Origin: Lentisphaeria bacterium
GTDB taxonomy: Bacteria > Verrucomicrobiota > Lentisphaeria > Oligosphaerales > Lenti-02
Reading direction: 5' to 3'
DNA length: 14,666 nucleotides
NCBI GenBank assembly: GCA_023145395.1
Contig: JAGLDW010000862.1
Span: forward strand, 1 to 14,666
Shown here: in pieces, positions 1 to 7,470 of the stretch
Layout: every line of letters starts with the position of its first letter
How positions within the stretch are numbered: the stretch's first letter is position 1
Notes under the pieces: model-generated
Databases searched by the model: none
Told to the model about the DNA's origin: nothing
The model's input: the letters and a program-made list of their open reading frames with translations, nothing else
Program-made: the position numbers and the translations under genes

Positions 1-68
1 TGAGATATCGACAATCTGCGAACTCCGCACATCCCGGATTCTTTTCTACCACAGAGAACGCAGAGAAC

Positions 69-359
69 ATGCGTGAACGGCCTGATGTAGACAATTGCAG
101 GCACGCCGCCAAGGTTGTGAACGGCCCAATGCCACATATCTTGAACCCAGACTTGACCGGAGAAAGGGCCTCCCGGAAGATTCTCGAGAAAGCGCAGATC
201 ACCCTGCGCCTGGACTCAGACGTGATTGGTTGGTTCAGGAGCGGTGGCCGAGGATATCAGACTCGCATAAATGCCCTCTTGCGCACGTATGTTGACGAGC
301 AGCGTCGTCACGATGCGCGTCGGAAGAAACCCGGGCAGGTGACCACCCCGTCCACTTGA
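69..359 (+). CDS. BrnA-like ribbon-helix-helix antitoxin
   Basis: The 96-aa product carries, at about residues 43-78, the ribbon-helix-helix core of the BrnA antitoxin family: a beta strand ITLRLDSDV, then an aromatic helix start (GWF), then GRGYQTRINALLR. In that family the protein dimerises, binds DNA at its own promoter and neutralises the BrnT ribonuclease toxin. The start at 69 has only a weak GA-rich stretch upstream; an in-frame ATG at 129 would give a 76-aa form and is also possible. No BrnT gene is visible, because only 68 bp of upstream sequence lie in the window; BrnT normally precedes BrnA, so it may sit just outside or be absent. The last 125 bp overlap the 3' end of the convergent radical SAM gene. 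The family call is by motif recognition; the toxin partner is unproven. Confidence 0.72.
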   Translation: MRERPDVDNCRHAAKVVNGPMPHILNPDLTGERASRKILEKAQITLRLDSDVIGWFRSGGRGYQTRINALLRTYVDEQRRHDARRKKPGQVTTPST

Positions 360-1731
360 CGGTGATGTTTACGTTCTGCTGCACTCGCGCGCCGCCGTAC
401 GCCAGCCATTTGGCGAATCTCGCGAGGCGCCGCATGCCGATCAGATGTCCCGCTCGCGATGTGAGCTTGCCGAACTTCCGGTAGAACAAGCTGAACTGAA
501 GATATGCGATTGCCTGTGAGTGGTCCTGCGGCATTCGATCGAAGATGCTCCGCCAAGAGTAGAATTTTCTGTACATGCCGAGGTAGCCGGAATAGAGATC
601 CTCCGCAGTCATCCCAGCCGGCTCGAAGACAACATGCGCGGTATCGTAGTTGCGCAGATTCCTATCGACGATTCGGCCCTCTACCTGTAGACGCGCATGG
701 AGTTTCGTGCCTGGATATGGTGTGAGGATATGCGATGTTAACGTCTCGATTCGGTTCCGCTTCAGCCACTCGAATGTGGAGACGAAGACATCCGGGGTGT
801 CTGTATCGAACCCGAACACCATGCTTGCGTTGACCATCATCCCACGCTCGTGGATTTTCCGAATGGTCTGGTCGTACTCCTCGACTCGGTTCTGGTACTT
901 GTGGCAGGACGTCAATCCGTCCAGTCGGATGGTCTCGAATCCGATGAACAGGCTCTTGCAGCCAGTCTCCGCCATCTGATCCAGGATGTCTTCGTGTCGT
1001 CCAATGTCCGTTGACACCGCGCAATGCCAGGTCAGGTCCATGCCGTGCATGGTCCGGAGCAGTTCCCGCGTCCGGTCTGGACTGCCGATGAAGTTGTCGT
1101 CGGTGAACATGACATGACGCGTGCCCAACGCCTCGATCTCAGCCAGGATGTTCGCGAGTGGCTTACGCTGATATCCCGCGTCGACATTCTCCGCGCTGTT
1201 GTAGCAGAAGTCGCACTTCCATGGGCACCCACGCCCGATGCACATCGTGTTTGTGAACAGATAGTCGCCCTCGTTGATCAATCCCCATCGTGGTACGGGT
1301 GTGCTGGAGAGATCTTGGGCGCTGGAGGCATGATACCGGTGCTTCAGTGTACCTGCGATGATGTCCGCGAGGATTTGTCCCCAGACCGGTTCGGCAGGAC
1401 CGATCACGACTGCGTCCGCAGATTTTTCGCACATCTCAGGGCAGGCTGTCGGATGGATCCCTCCCATCACCACCAAGGTCCCGCGAGCACGATAGACGTC
1501 TGCGATCTCCGCAGCTCGGTCGAACGTGTCGCACGTTACCGAGATGCCGACCAAATCCGGTGCGTCGTCCAGGTGCAGCTTCTCGACGTTCTCGTTCTCG
1601 AGCGTCACCCGGTGTTCAGCCGGCGTCAGCGCGCCCACCACCAATAGCGGCAATGGGGGGGACATATGCGTCTTCCACAGGGAGTCCATTGGCCGCATCC
1701 GGGCTCCCGGCATGATCAGCTTGATCCACAT
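235..1731 (-). CDS. B12-binding domain radical SAM protein
   Basis: The 498-aa protein has an N-terminal cobalamin-binding-like Rossmann domain (about residues 1-130, with a GGIHPT loop near 90) followed by a radical SAM core. The 4Fe-4S cluster motif CPWKCDFC supplies Cys169, Cys173 and Cys176. FTDDNF (209-214), GFETI (264-268) and TPYPGT (337-342) are typical core landmarks. The C-terminal part, with YDTAHVVFEP and a later KFYSWRSIF, resembles the DUF4070 region seen in HpnP-type and related enzymes. These enzymes usually methylate or rearrange unactivated carbons; the substrate here is unknown. I chose ATG at 1731 because GAGGAGGG precedes it at good spacing; the longer frame to 1770 lacks that. 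The terminal 40 residues run antisense through the BrnA-like gene and look non-conserved. It lies 131 bp downstream of the winged-helix regulator, with its own probable promoter. Confidence 0.88.
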   Translation of the reverse strand: MWIKLIMPGARMRPMDSLWKTHMSPPLPLLVVGALTPAEHRVTLENENVEKLHLDDAPDLVGISVTCDTFDRAAEIADVYRARGTLVVMGGIHPTACPEMCEKSADAVVIGPAEPVWGQILADIIAGTLKHRYHASSAQDLSSTPVPRWGLINEGDYLFTNTMCIGRGCPWKCDFCYNSAENVDAGYQRKPLANILAEIEALGTRHVMFTDDNFIGSPDRTRELLRTMHGMDLTWHCAVSTDIGRHEDILDQMAETGCKSLFIGFETIRLDGLTSCHKYQNRVEEYDQTIRKIHERGMMVNASMVFGFDTDTPDVFVSTFEWLKRNRIETLTSHILTPYPGTKLHARLQVEGRIVDRNLRNYDTAHVVFEPAGMTAEDLYSGYLGMYRKFYSWRSIFDRMPQDHSQAIAYLQFSLFYRKFGKLTSRAGHLIGMRRLARFAKWLAYGGARVQQNVNITVKWTGWSPARVSSDAHRDDAARQHTCARGHLCESDILGHRS

Positions 1732-1780
1732 TCTGCTTCCCTCCTCGTGGAGTGCGGGACGTGCTTGCACCCGACAGTGT

Positions 1781-1809
1781 TTCTATCTGAAAAGAACTTG
1801 GCACTGCAA
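1781..1809 (-). promoter_or_regulatory. Candidate promoter of the radical SAM gene
   Basis: Read on the minus strand, TTGCAG (1809-1804) is followed after 17 bp by ATAGAA (1786-1781), a weak -10. The start point would fall near 1774, giving a leader of about 43 nt with a good ribosome binding site (GAGGAGGG) before the ATG at 1731. It overlaps the motif shared with the regulator promoter. Prediction by eye only. Confidence 0.35.
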
Positions 1810-1817
1810 AGTAATAG
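1788..1817. promoter_or_regulatory. Shared operator-like motif, copy A
   Basis: This 30-bp stretch matches 2818-2847 at 23 of 30 positions without gaps. Within it, ACTTGGC (1796-1802) and GCAAAGT (1806-1812) form an inverted repeat with a 3-bp spacer and six of seven arm positions paired. It lies 57 bp upstream of the radical SAM start and overlaps its candidate promoter. Because copy B sits in the promoter of the regulator pair itself, the likely binder is the neighbouring winged-helix protein. That link is inference. Confidence 0.5.
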
Positions 1818-1862
1818 GGACATGAGATTCCGTCGTCCATTTGCCGTATCTTGGATACCGTG

Positions 1863-2213
1863 TCAGACGCGCAAAGCGCCGGTGTCAGGGAGGGCAGTTG
1901 CATCGCGCGCAAGGCTCAATGCGTTCTCGAGTGCAGCGAGATATGAGGTGAACTCGGCCAAGCCTTCCTGAGTCACGTGAACGGTTGTTTTCGGCTTTGC
2001 GTTGACGAACCGTTTGTGCACGATCACGGCGCCGGCCGCTTCGAGTTTCCCCAAGTGTCGGCTGAGATTGCCATCGGTCAAGGCACAGAGATCTCTGAGC
2101 TCTGTGAAGGATATGCCGCCCTTCGCCGCGCATGTGGCTGACATGATCGCCAACCGATTGGGCTCGTGGAAACGCCGGGTCAGTTCCGAATAGGGTGTTG
2201 CCTTGTCCATCAT
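1863..2213 (-). CDS. Winged-helix transcriptional regulator (HTH_34/MarR-like)
   Basis: The 116-aa protein is nearly all one winged-helix DNA-binding domain. FHEPNRLAIM starts helix 1, GGISFTELRDLCALTDGNLSRHLG covers the helix-turn-helix with recognition helix near residues 47-58, and the wing holds KRFVNAKPKTTVHVTQEG (68-84). A short helix with YLAALEN follows. This matches the small HTH_34 / ArsR-MarR-like regulators that act as dimers and show no obvious ligand domain. The ATG at 2213 overlaps the TGA of the upstream membrane protein gene (ATGA), so translation is probably coupled; a second ATG follows directly at 2210. Much longer in-frame extensions upstream run through the membrane protein gene and are rejected. 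The protein probably represses its own promoter and may control the radical SAM gene. Confidence 0.85.
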   Translation of the reverse strand: MMDKATPYSELTRRFHEPNRLAIMSATCAAKGGISFTELRDLCALTDGNLSRHLGKLEAAGAVIVHKRFVNAKPKTTVHVTQEGLAEFTSYLAALENALSLARDATALPDTGALRV

Positions 2214-2800
2214 CGTCGCGCCCTCACTATCAGCAGGCCGCAAAGGAGTTCGCCCACGAAGAAGACGATGCCCATCGGCCATGGGTTCAGAAATATCGTG
2301 CCTGGGAGGAGGAGACACACGCTGCCGCAGATCACGTAGTAGGGCCCAATCGCGTAGATCGGAGGCGGCAGCGAAGTCCGATGCACAGTGTGCACTAGTC
2401 CGTAGATGCACATCCATGTCCCGAAGAGAAGATCGTGCTGTCCGTGGCCAAGCAACGCCAGAGTCAAAATCCCTCCCACGACAAGAGACGGTAGCGGGTC
2501 GAGCATGGTCGATAGTTTCATCCAGTCCCGCTCGCCTTGGCTCTCTTTCAGGAACCAGTAGGCGACCGCGCCATAGTTGGCCAGCACAGTAAACGCGCAG
2601 ACCATACCCCAAACTCTCAAATGCGCTTCAGTCGTCCGCGGGACAACCTCGAAGTGCATGAGTGCGGCCGCCCCCAACGCAGCAGCGCCCCCAACCATCT
2701 TCGCACGGCCTGAATATCCACGGAACTCGCTGCGCGCCAGCACGATCTCTCGCACTCGCCGCACCTCCTGCCGCATCGCTTCTGCTTGCTCCCAGTTCAT
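2210..2800 (-). CDS. Six-helix integral membrane protein paired with regulator
   Basis: The 196-aa protein begins with a charged, helical N-terminus (about residues 1-30) and then shows six probable membrane segments near 33-50, 62-84, 102-120, 123-140, 148-170 and 173-192, ending in a basic RARR tail. I recognise the arrangement, a small multi-pass protein encoded directly before and coupled to an HTH_34-type regulator, as common in Planctomycetota, Verrucomicrobiota and Acidobacteriota, but not a family with a known function. It may be a membrane sensor or anti-regulator for its partner; this is inference from the fixed pairing. The ATG at 2800 has no Shine-Dalgarno sequence but sits five bases after a TATATA -10, so the message may be leaderless. 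Its stop overlaps the regulator start by four bases. Confidence 0.8.
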   Translation of the reverse strand: MNWEQAEAMRQEVRRVREIVLARSEFRGYSGRAKMVGGAAALGAAALMHFEVVPRTTEAHLRVWGMVCAFTVLANYGAVAYWFLKESQGERDWMKLSTMLDPLPSLVVGGILTLALLGHGQHDLLFGTWMCIYGLVHTVHRTSLPPPIYAIGPYYVICGSVCLLLPGTIFLNPWPMGIVFFVGELLCGLLIVRARR

Positions 2801-2805
2801 GTATC

Positions 2806-2834
2806 TATATAGTTCTTTGAAAAGGACTTTGCAA
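2806..2834 (-). promoter_or_regulatory. Candidate promoter of membrane protein-regulator pair
   Basis: On the minus strand TTGCAA (2834-2829) is followed by a 17-bp spacer and TATATA (2811-2806). The expected start point falls at or one base from the A of the ATG at 2800, so the transcript would be leaderless, in agreement with the missing ribosome binding site. A/T-rich sequence at 2851-2869 could act as an upstream element. Prediction by eye, but the spacing and both hexamers are good. Confidence 0.55.
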
Positions 2835-2847
2835 TAGAAAGCAATGG
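2818..2847. promoter_or_regulatory. Shared operator-like motif, copy B
   Basis: This is the second copy of the 30-bp element also found at 1788-1817. The half-site ACTTTGC is at 2826-2832 and a degenerate inverted partner AGAAAGC at 2836-2842 (four of seven positions). It covers the -35 hexamer and much of the spacer of the pair's promoter, the classical place for an autorepressor. Register relative to the -35 differs by about 5 bp from copy A. Confidence 0.5.
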
Positions 2848-2850
2848 CGA

Positions 2851-2869
2851 TTTTTCAAATTTCGAAAAA
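2851..2869. repeat. A/T-rich inverted repeat
   Basis: TTTTTC (2851-2856) and GAAAAA (2864-2869) form perfect 6-bp arms around AAATTTC. It lies roughly 50-70 bp upstream of the ATG at 2800, where an UP element for that promoter would be. It is too A/T-rich and lacks a T-tail, so it is not a convincing intrinsic terminator for the gene ending at 3027. Nothing else is evident in the rest of the gap to 3026. Confidence 0.3.
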
Positions 2870-3026
2870 GGCGGGACAACCTTCTGCTTCGGCTCTGTCT
2901 CGTCTCATCCCCGGCCCCTCGGCAATCTCTCTTATGCGTCTCACCAAGTCCGAACCAGCAGCCACCTTCCGGCGACGGAGAAGCACACGCCTCAAATTGG
3001 CGGCGACCACTCCCGTCTCGCCGTCA

Positions 3027-3782
3027 TCAGGGCCCTTTGAGACACGCTGGCCCGGCAAAGGTGATGGTGATGTCCAGGTGATATCTGTCGCCGGCGGCTA
3101 CCGCGTGTCCGGAAGCTTCCATGATGGCAGGAAAACGGATCTCGAAGACCGGTTGTTCCCACTGCCGCAGGTCCTGGATGATCACATCCGTTTCGGCGCG
3201 CAGTTCAAGCGTAATCGCTTCCGGGGTGCCCTTTGCCAACTCGATCTTGGCGCCCTGTCCGGACCAAAGCTGGAATCGCCCTTCCTCCGGTTGCTCCTTG
3301 GGGAGACCGACGAGCTTGGGCTCGTCGTCTTGCACCTGCGAGACCACCACCTCCTTGCCAGCATACTTCGCCACGGGAATGTTGATGGAGAGCTGGAGTC
3401 CATTGAGCTTCATGGCCTTCGTCATGGTGAGTTCGTACTCGAGCCGGAAGCCCTGGCTCAGCGTTCTCACGGTTTCGGTGTACCGTATGCTCCCTCCCTC
3501 CGTGTTGGGGATGGGCAGAATGCCGGTAAAACACTTCCCGGCTTGCTCCGGCAGATCACCGACCTCGGCCTTGGCACCCTTTTGCGGGGCATGGGTCCAG
3601 TTGGCGCCGTGGGCGTTGATTTCGATAGAGGCCAGCTCCGCGCCGCCCCGACTCACCTGCAGCATGCCCGAGGGGGCCAGCCTCACCTCGACCGCATCCT
3701 GGGACCACGTCAGCTGCGCCGTGCCTAGAAGCACCACTAGTGCCGCTCCGATCGCCCACAGTCTTTGCGTGGACCCGCTCAT
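3027..3782 (-). CDS. Exported protein of unknown family
   Basis: I do not recognise this 251-aa protein. Residues 1-28 form a Sec signal peptide: polar start, hydrophobic WAIGAALVVLLGTAQL, likely cleavage near WSQ-DA. The mature part alternates hydrophobic and polar residues as in a beta-rich fold. It contains a block GGSIRYTETVRTLSQGFRLE and ends with DRYHLDITITF, which could be the last strand of a beta-sandwich. No catalytic motif is visible. ATG at 3782 is chosen because GAGAGGTG precedes it with about 7-nt spacing; a GTG at 3797 overlaps the previous stop but would place that ribosome site inside the gene. It is the last gene of the DUF1549-DUF1501-PPC operon, 11 bp after the PPC gene, so it probably shares a compartment and process with them. 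Confidence 0.8.
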   Translation of the reverse strand: MSGSTQRLWAIGAALVVLLGTAQLTWSQDAVEVRLAPSGMLQVSRGGAELASIEINAHGANWTHAPQKGAKAEVGDLPEQAGKCFTGILPIPNTEGGSIRYTETVRTLSQGFRLEYELTMTKAMKLNGLQLSINIPVAKYAGKEVVVSQVQDDEPKLVGLPKEQPEEGRFQLWSGQGAKIELAKGTPEAITLELRAETDVIIQDLRQWEQPVFEIRFPAIMEASGHAVAAGDRYHLDITITFAGPACLKGP

Positions 3783-3793
3783 ACTTTCACCTC

Positions 3794-6103
3794 TCACTGT
3801 TGGACGACCTCGAACGATATGGCTGACAGAACACCGAGGGAGACGCGGCTTCGACCGCCACCCATGCCGCCGCCTTCGGTTTCCGGTTCTGTTGACGCTT
3901 CGATTATCACGTTCGCCGCGTCACCTTGGGAAGCGATGTTCCGATCCGCCTTAAGCGTGAAAACCACGCCATCGGAGCCCTTGCTTGTCCGATGGAGCGT
4001 CACCCCCCTGGGCTGATTGGCGAGGCGGAACCGGACCGACGCGAGTTTGATCCCTCCGCTGCCTGGCAGTACCGGAGGCACCCTGACACGCACTTGGGCG
4101 GTGCCCCCAAGGGGAATGCGCACGGACGTGGTGCTGGCGAGGCCGATTCCGGAGACCAAGGGGCGCCAGACGGTCGGAACGGGTCGGGAGCCCGTCACCG
4201 CGACCAGCAGTTCCTGCTGTGGCACAAGGAAGCGCCAGAGAAAAGCTTGCATCATGTCCTCGGCCGGAACCGCTGGGCGGCGGACCTGTCTGTCGCCGAT
4301 CATGGCCTGGCCTTCGACCCGCAAGGGCAACACCTGACGGGGGATGCCCTGCGGCACGGTGAGCTTCAGCTCCACCTTCTCTTGGTCAGTGGGGATCTCT
4401 GTGTTGCTCAACGTGAAACCGTCCGGAGCATCGACCAAGGCCAAGCTCACAGCTCCTTGGAAGCCGTCCTTGCGCAGGACATGGACGGTGAGCTGTGCCG
4501 GTCGCCCGCCGGAGACGTTGAGGACCGAGGGCACCAATCGCAGAGCGAAATCGGGTTGTGCGGGCCGGAGCCGCAGGCGGTATGCATAGGCGGATCCTCC
4601 CTGGCGCTGGGTGTCCGAGAGGTGGAGCAGGTAAGTGCCGTCGTGGGGCAAGTCCACTTGCATGCGGGAGTCGGCCTGGTGGGTGATCAGCCCCATCTCT
4701 GGGTCCTTGTAGTCGTCGTTGAGAGCCACTTCAACCCCCTTCTCGTCGACCAATCGCAGTGCGGAATCGAGCGGCGAGTTCAGCCGTCGAGCAAGAGTTT
4801 CGGCGACGATCGTCTGCCCCGCCCGGCCATCAAACCGGAAGACATCCACATCCCCGGGGCACTCGATACGACCGTTGACCGTCTTTGGGAAGGCAATTCT
4901 CTGCGGTTTCGACGACGTATTGTTGGGCTCCGACTCGACCACCTCCGGCCAGGCATCCACAGCGTAGCGAATCTCGCTGCAGAACCCTCGACCCATGCCA
5001 ACCAGCATCTGCCGGAATGGTGGACCGGACGGATCAGTGTCGAGTTCCAGCGTCCTGGGGGGGAGATTCCAGCCTTGGACTGTGATTTGCCCCATCGTCC
5101 CGGCTTGGGCGCCGAGGGGGAAGACCTCTGCGGGGAAGGCAAACTCCCCGAAAGCGATACGGTAGACGAAGTCATCCCGTCCGCGGTAGATGGCGTCCCG
5201 GATCTCCAGTTCGAACACGCCATCCGCAGGGACCTTGTAGAAAATCGCCGGGTCGGGATCAAAGCGATAGTCGTCATTCCACGCCACCTCGTCTCCTTTG
5301 GAGTCACGGAGGGACATGACCGCCTGGAACCAGCCGGGAACGGCGTCTGCCAAGTAGGGGATGAGCCGTCGCGCCTGAAGGCGGATCACCAAGTTCTGCC
5401 CCTTCTTCGCGCGCAGACGGATGCGATCGCTTTCCCCGGGCATGATCTGGCCGTTAAGCAGTGCCGGCGGCTCCACCACGCGTCCCGCCGGTCCTCCCGC
5501 GAAGTCGTTCTCGCAGATCTCCGGCAAGGCGCCCACTTGGAAGCAGAGGGGGTTGCTGAGACCATCGTGTGTGAGCACCCTCAATTCGCGGTCTCCGAGC
5601 GGGGCATCCGGATCAATGGTCACCTCAAGCACGACTTGCTCGGCAATCTGAGCATTGGGTTGTTTCCGCGGGTCGAACAGTCGGGTGCGCAGTTGGTTCG
5701 TCTCATTTGGGCTCATGTCGTCGAGGTCCCGCAGCCACGGATGGTCCGGGAGAGTGGGTCTGGCGGCGCTCTTGGCCTCTTCGTCCATCACTCTCGCACA
5801 CCAGCGGCGAGCCACCAGATTGCGAAGGAATCGCTCAGTGTCTCGCAGTTCCTCGTTGTCGAGAGCCCGGACGTATTCCGTCACGGAAGCACGGACCCCT
5901 TTGCCGGACACCCGCACCCCGTCGGCGCCGCGCAGGGACTGCCCCCCTACCTCGACGGTAAAGGTGGTGCCACGGGCGCCTCCCGCAGGGTAGGCATAGC
6001 CGATCTGTGGCACGGCAATCCCACGTCGTCCCGAGGCGAGCACCAGCAGGCTCCCCAGCAAGGCGAGGCGGCGGAATGCAGAGCGTGGCGCGGCAACTGC
6101 CAT
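3794..6103 (-). CDS. Secreted protein with two PPC-type domains
   Basis: The 769-aa product starts with a signal peptide (basic RR at 11-12, hydrophobic LALLGSLLVLASG). An Ig-like segment follows (GYAYPAGGARGTTFTVEVGG, 35-54). Two bacterial pre-peptidase C-terminal (PPC) beta-sandwich domains are recognisable at about 215-317 and 405-512. Each has the D-x-D/Y-F core (DRIRLRAKKGQNL; DVDVFRFDGRAGQT), the NDDY loop (276-279; 462-465) and a D/H-GT/V-Y strand. The rest is beta-rich with further Ig-like repeats and a Gly-rich stretch near 744-750. No protease or other catalytic domain is seen, so it is probably a binding or scaffold protein outside the cytoplasm. The ATG lies 3 bp after the DUF1501 stop, with AGGAG 12 nt upstream. 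Such PPC proteins often accompany DUF1501/DUF1549 genes. Confidence 0.87.
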   Translation of the reverse strand: MAVAAPRSAFRRLALLGSLLVLASGRRGIAVPQIGYAYPAGGARGTTFTVEVGGQSLRGADGVRVSGKGVRASVTEYVRALDNEELRDTERFLRNLVARRWCARVMDEEAKSAARPTLPDHPWLRDLDDMSPNETNQLRTRLFDPRKQPNAQIAEQVVLEVTIDPDAPLGDRELRVLTHDGLSNPLCFQVGALPEICENDFAGGPAGRVVEPPALLNGQIMPGESDRIRLRAKKGQNLVIRLQARRLIPYLADAVPGWFQAVMSLRDSKGDEVAWNDDYRFDPDPAIFYKVPADGVFELEIRDAIYRGRDDFVYRIAFGEFAFPAEVFPLGAQAGTMGQITVQGWNLPPRTLELDTDPSGPPFRQMLVGMGRGFCSEIRYAVDAWPEVVESEPNNTSSKPQRIAFPKTVNGRIECPGDVDVFRFDGRAGQTIVAETLARRLNSPLDSALRLVDEKGVEVALNDDYKDPEMGLITHQADSRMQVDLPHDGTYLLHLSDTQRQGGSAYAYRLRLRPAQPDFALRLVPSVLNVSGGRPAQLTVHVLRKDGFQGAVSLALVDAPDGFTLSNTEIPTDQEKVELKLTVPQGIPRQVLPLRVEGQAMIGDRQVRRPAVPAEDMMQAFLWRFLVPQQELLVAVTGSRPVPTVWRPLVSGIGLASTTSVRIPLGGTAQVRVRVPPVLPGSGGIKLASVRFRLANQPRGVTLHRTSKGSDGVVFTLKADRNIASQGDAANVIIEASTEPETEGGGMGGGRSRVSLGVLSAISFEVVQQ

Positions 6104-6106
6104 GAT

Positions 6107-7465
6107 CTAGACTAGCTCCTTCAAACGTCCGCCACCTTCGCCAAACTCTTCGCCGGAGGGCATGATCTTCAGGTCCAGACCCCGCGCGTTGGGCAGGGAG
6201 GCGTCCGGGTCGATGCCCAGCCGCTCGCAAATGCTGCCGAGAACATCGGGGGGATACACTGGGCGCTCCGCCACATGTTCCCCCGTGGCATCCGACGCGC
6301 CGACCACTCGGCCACCCTTGAAACCGCCCCCCGCCAGCACGGCCGAGAAACACTGCCCAAAGTGGTGGCGTCCCCCGTTCCATGGTGCCGACCACGCCAC
6401 CTTGGGACTGCGCCCGAACTCGCCGCTCCACCAGACGATCGTACTGTCGAGCAAACCGTGGCTCTCGAGATCCTCGAGCAACGTCGCCATTCCGCCGTCG
6501 AGTTGCGGCAGCGTTCTGCGCATCGTCTCGAAATGCTGCTTATGGGTGTCCCAACCGCCGTAGTTGATGGTCACGAAGGGGACACCGGCCTCCACCAATC
6601 GACGCGCCATCAGGCAGGACTGCCCAAACGTGTTGCGCCCGTAACGTTGACGGAGGGCGTTGTCCTCCGTCGACAGGTCGAAAAGCTTCCCCGCATCGCC
6701 GAGAATCATCTCGTAGGCTTTCTCCTCACAAGTGTCGAGCGTCTTGGCCACGGGATCTTCCGGCATGGCCTGCTTGAGTGAGTCGAGTGAGTTCAGCAAC
6801 CCCCGCCGGGAGATCTGCCGCTCGTCGGAGATGTTGCCTGAGACGACGCCCTCGACAGCGAAACGCCGGGCGTTGGGATCGCCCCCCGTGACAAAGGGCT
6901 TGTAGCGAGACCCCAGGAAGCCAGCTTCGTCGAAGCGGCCTTGGGCTCTCGTCAGCACGATGTAGGGCGGTACGAGGCTGGTGTAGCCTGCGTCGTAGCC
7001 CCTGAACTTGGAGACGATGGCGCCGAGAGACGGGTAGACGAGCCGTCCCCCCGGCCGATGCCCAGTCTGGACAATGTAGGCCGCCGTCTCATGTCCATTG
7101 ACGCCATGGGTCATGCTGCGGATGATGGAATACTTGTCGGCCTGCTGGGCGAGGCGGGGAAGGTATTGACCAATCTGGATTCCCGGGACGTTCGTGTCGA
7201 TCACTTGCCGGAAGGGGCCGCAGTAGTCGTAGCCCGCGTCCGGCTTGGGATCAAAGGTGTCGGTGTGAGGGGGGCCGCCCCACATCCAGATCTGGATGAC
7301 CGCTTTCGCGGTGGCTGGCCGGGGTGCGGGCGGTGTCTGCGCGGCAACGCGGTCGGCCAGCGCCATTCCAGCGGCGCCGGAGAGCATGCACTTCAGTGCT
7401 TGTCGCCGAGGCATGGCCTGCTCTGTCTGCTTCTCATTCATGGTCGCTGCGTCCGCCTTTTCCAT
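6107..7465 (-). CDS. DUF1501 family protein, Tat-exported
   Basis: The 452-aa protein belongs to DUF1501, related to the alkaline phosphatase/sulfatase fold. The landmarks are WMWGGPPHTDTFDPKPD near residue 60-76, HGVNGHETAAY at about 120-130, GGWDTH at 303-308 and WWSGEFGRSP at 345-354. Those Asp, His and Glu residues probably bind metal, though the reaction of this family is not established. The N-terminus has a twin-arginine type signal, PRRQALK followed by a hydrophobic stretch to DRVAAQ, implying folded export. The start is uncertain: ATG 7465 is used because it follows the DUF1549 stop by 5 bp, but ATG 7441 or ATG 7414 would also keep the signal, and TTG 7474 overlaps the stop. It is the second gene of a four-gene operon. 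Confidence 0.9.
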   Translation of the reverse strand: MEKADAATMNEKQTEQAMPRRQALKCMLSGAAGMALADRVAAQTPPAPRPATAKAVIQIWMWGGPPHTDTFDPKPDAGYDYCGPFRQVIDTNVPGIQIGQYLPRLAQQADKYSIIRSMTHGVNGHETAAYIVQTGHRPGGRLVYPSLGAIVSKFRGYDAGYTSLVPPYIVLTRAQGRFDEAGFLGSRYKPFVTGGDPNARRFAVEGVVSGNISDERQISRRGLLNSLDSLKQAMPEDPVAKTLDTCEEKAYEMILGDAGKLFDLSTEDNALRQRYGRNTFGQSCLMARRLVEAGVPFVTINYGGWDTHKQHFETMRRTLPQLDGGMATLLEDLESHGLLDSTIVWWSGEFGRSPKVAWSAPWNGGRHHFGQCFSAVLAGGGFKGGRVVGASDATGEHVAERPVYPPDVLGSICERLGIDPDASLPNARGLDLKIMPSGEEFGEGGGRLKELV

Positions 7466-7470
7466 CCTGA

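Noticed and set aside
1655..1661. G7 run in the radical SAM gene as another possible frameshift
   Set aside because: The protein frame continues normally through it (SPPLPLL) with conserved sequence on both sides.
2214..2612. N-terminal extension of the winged-helix regulator
   Set aside because: It runs through the membrane protein gene in another frame; the ATGA overlap at 2210-2213 gives the proper start.
2844..3728. 294-codon plus-strand open frame opposite the 251-aa exported protein
   Set aside because: Low-complexity translation without motif; the minus strand has a signal peptide, a good ribosome site and operon position.
3926..6115. 729-codon open frame on the plus strand opposite the PPC protein gene
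   Set aside because: It is antisense to a gene with clear signal peptide and PPC motifs, shows no recognisable domain, and long shadow frames are expected in GC-rich coding DNA.
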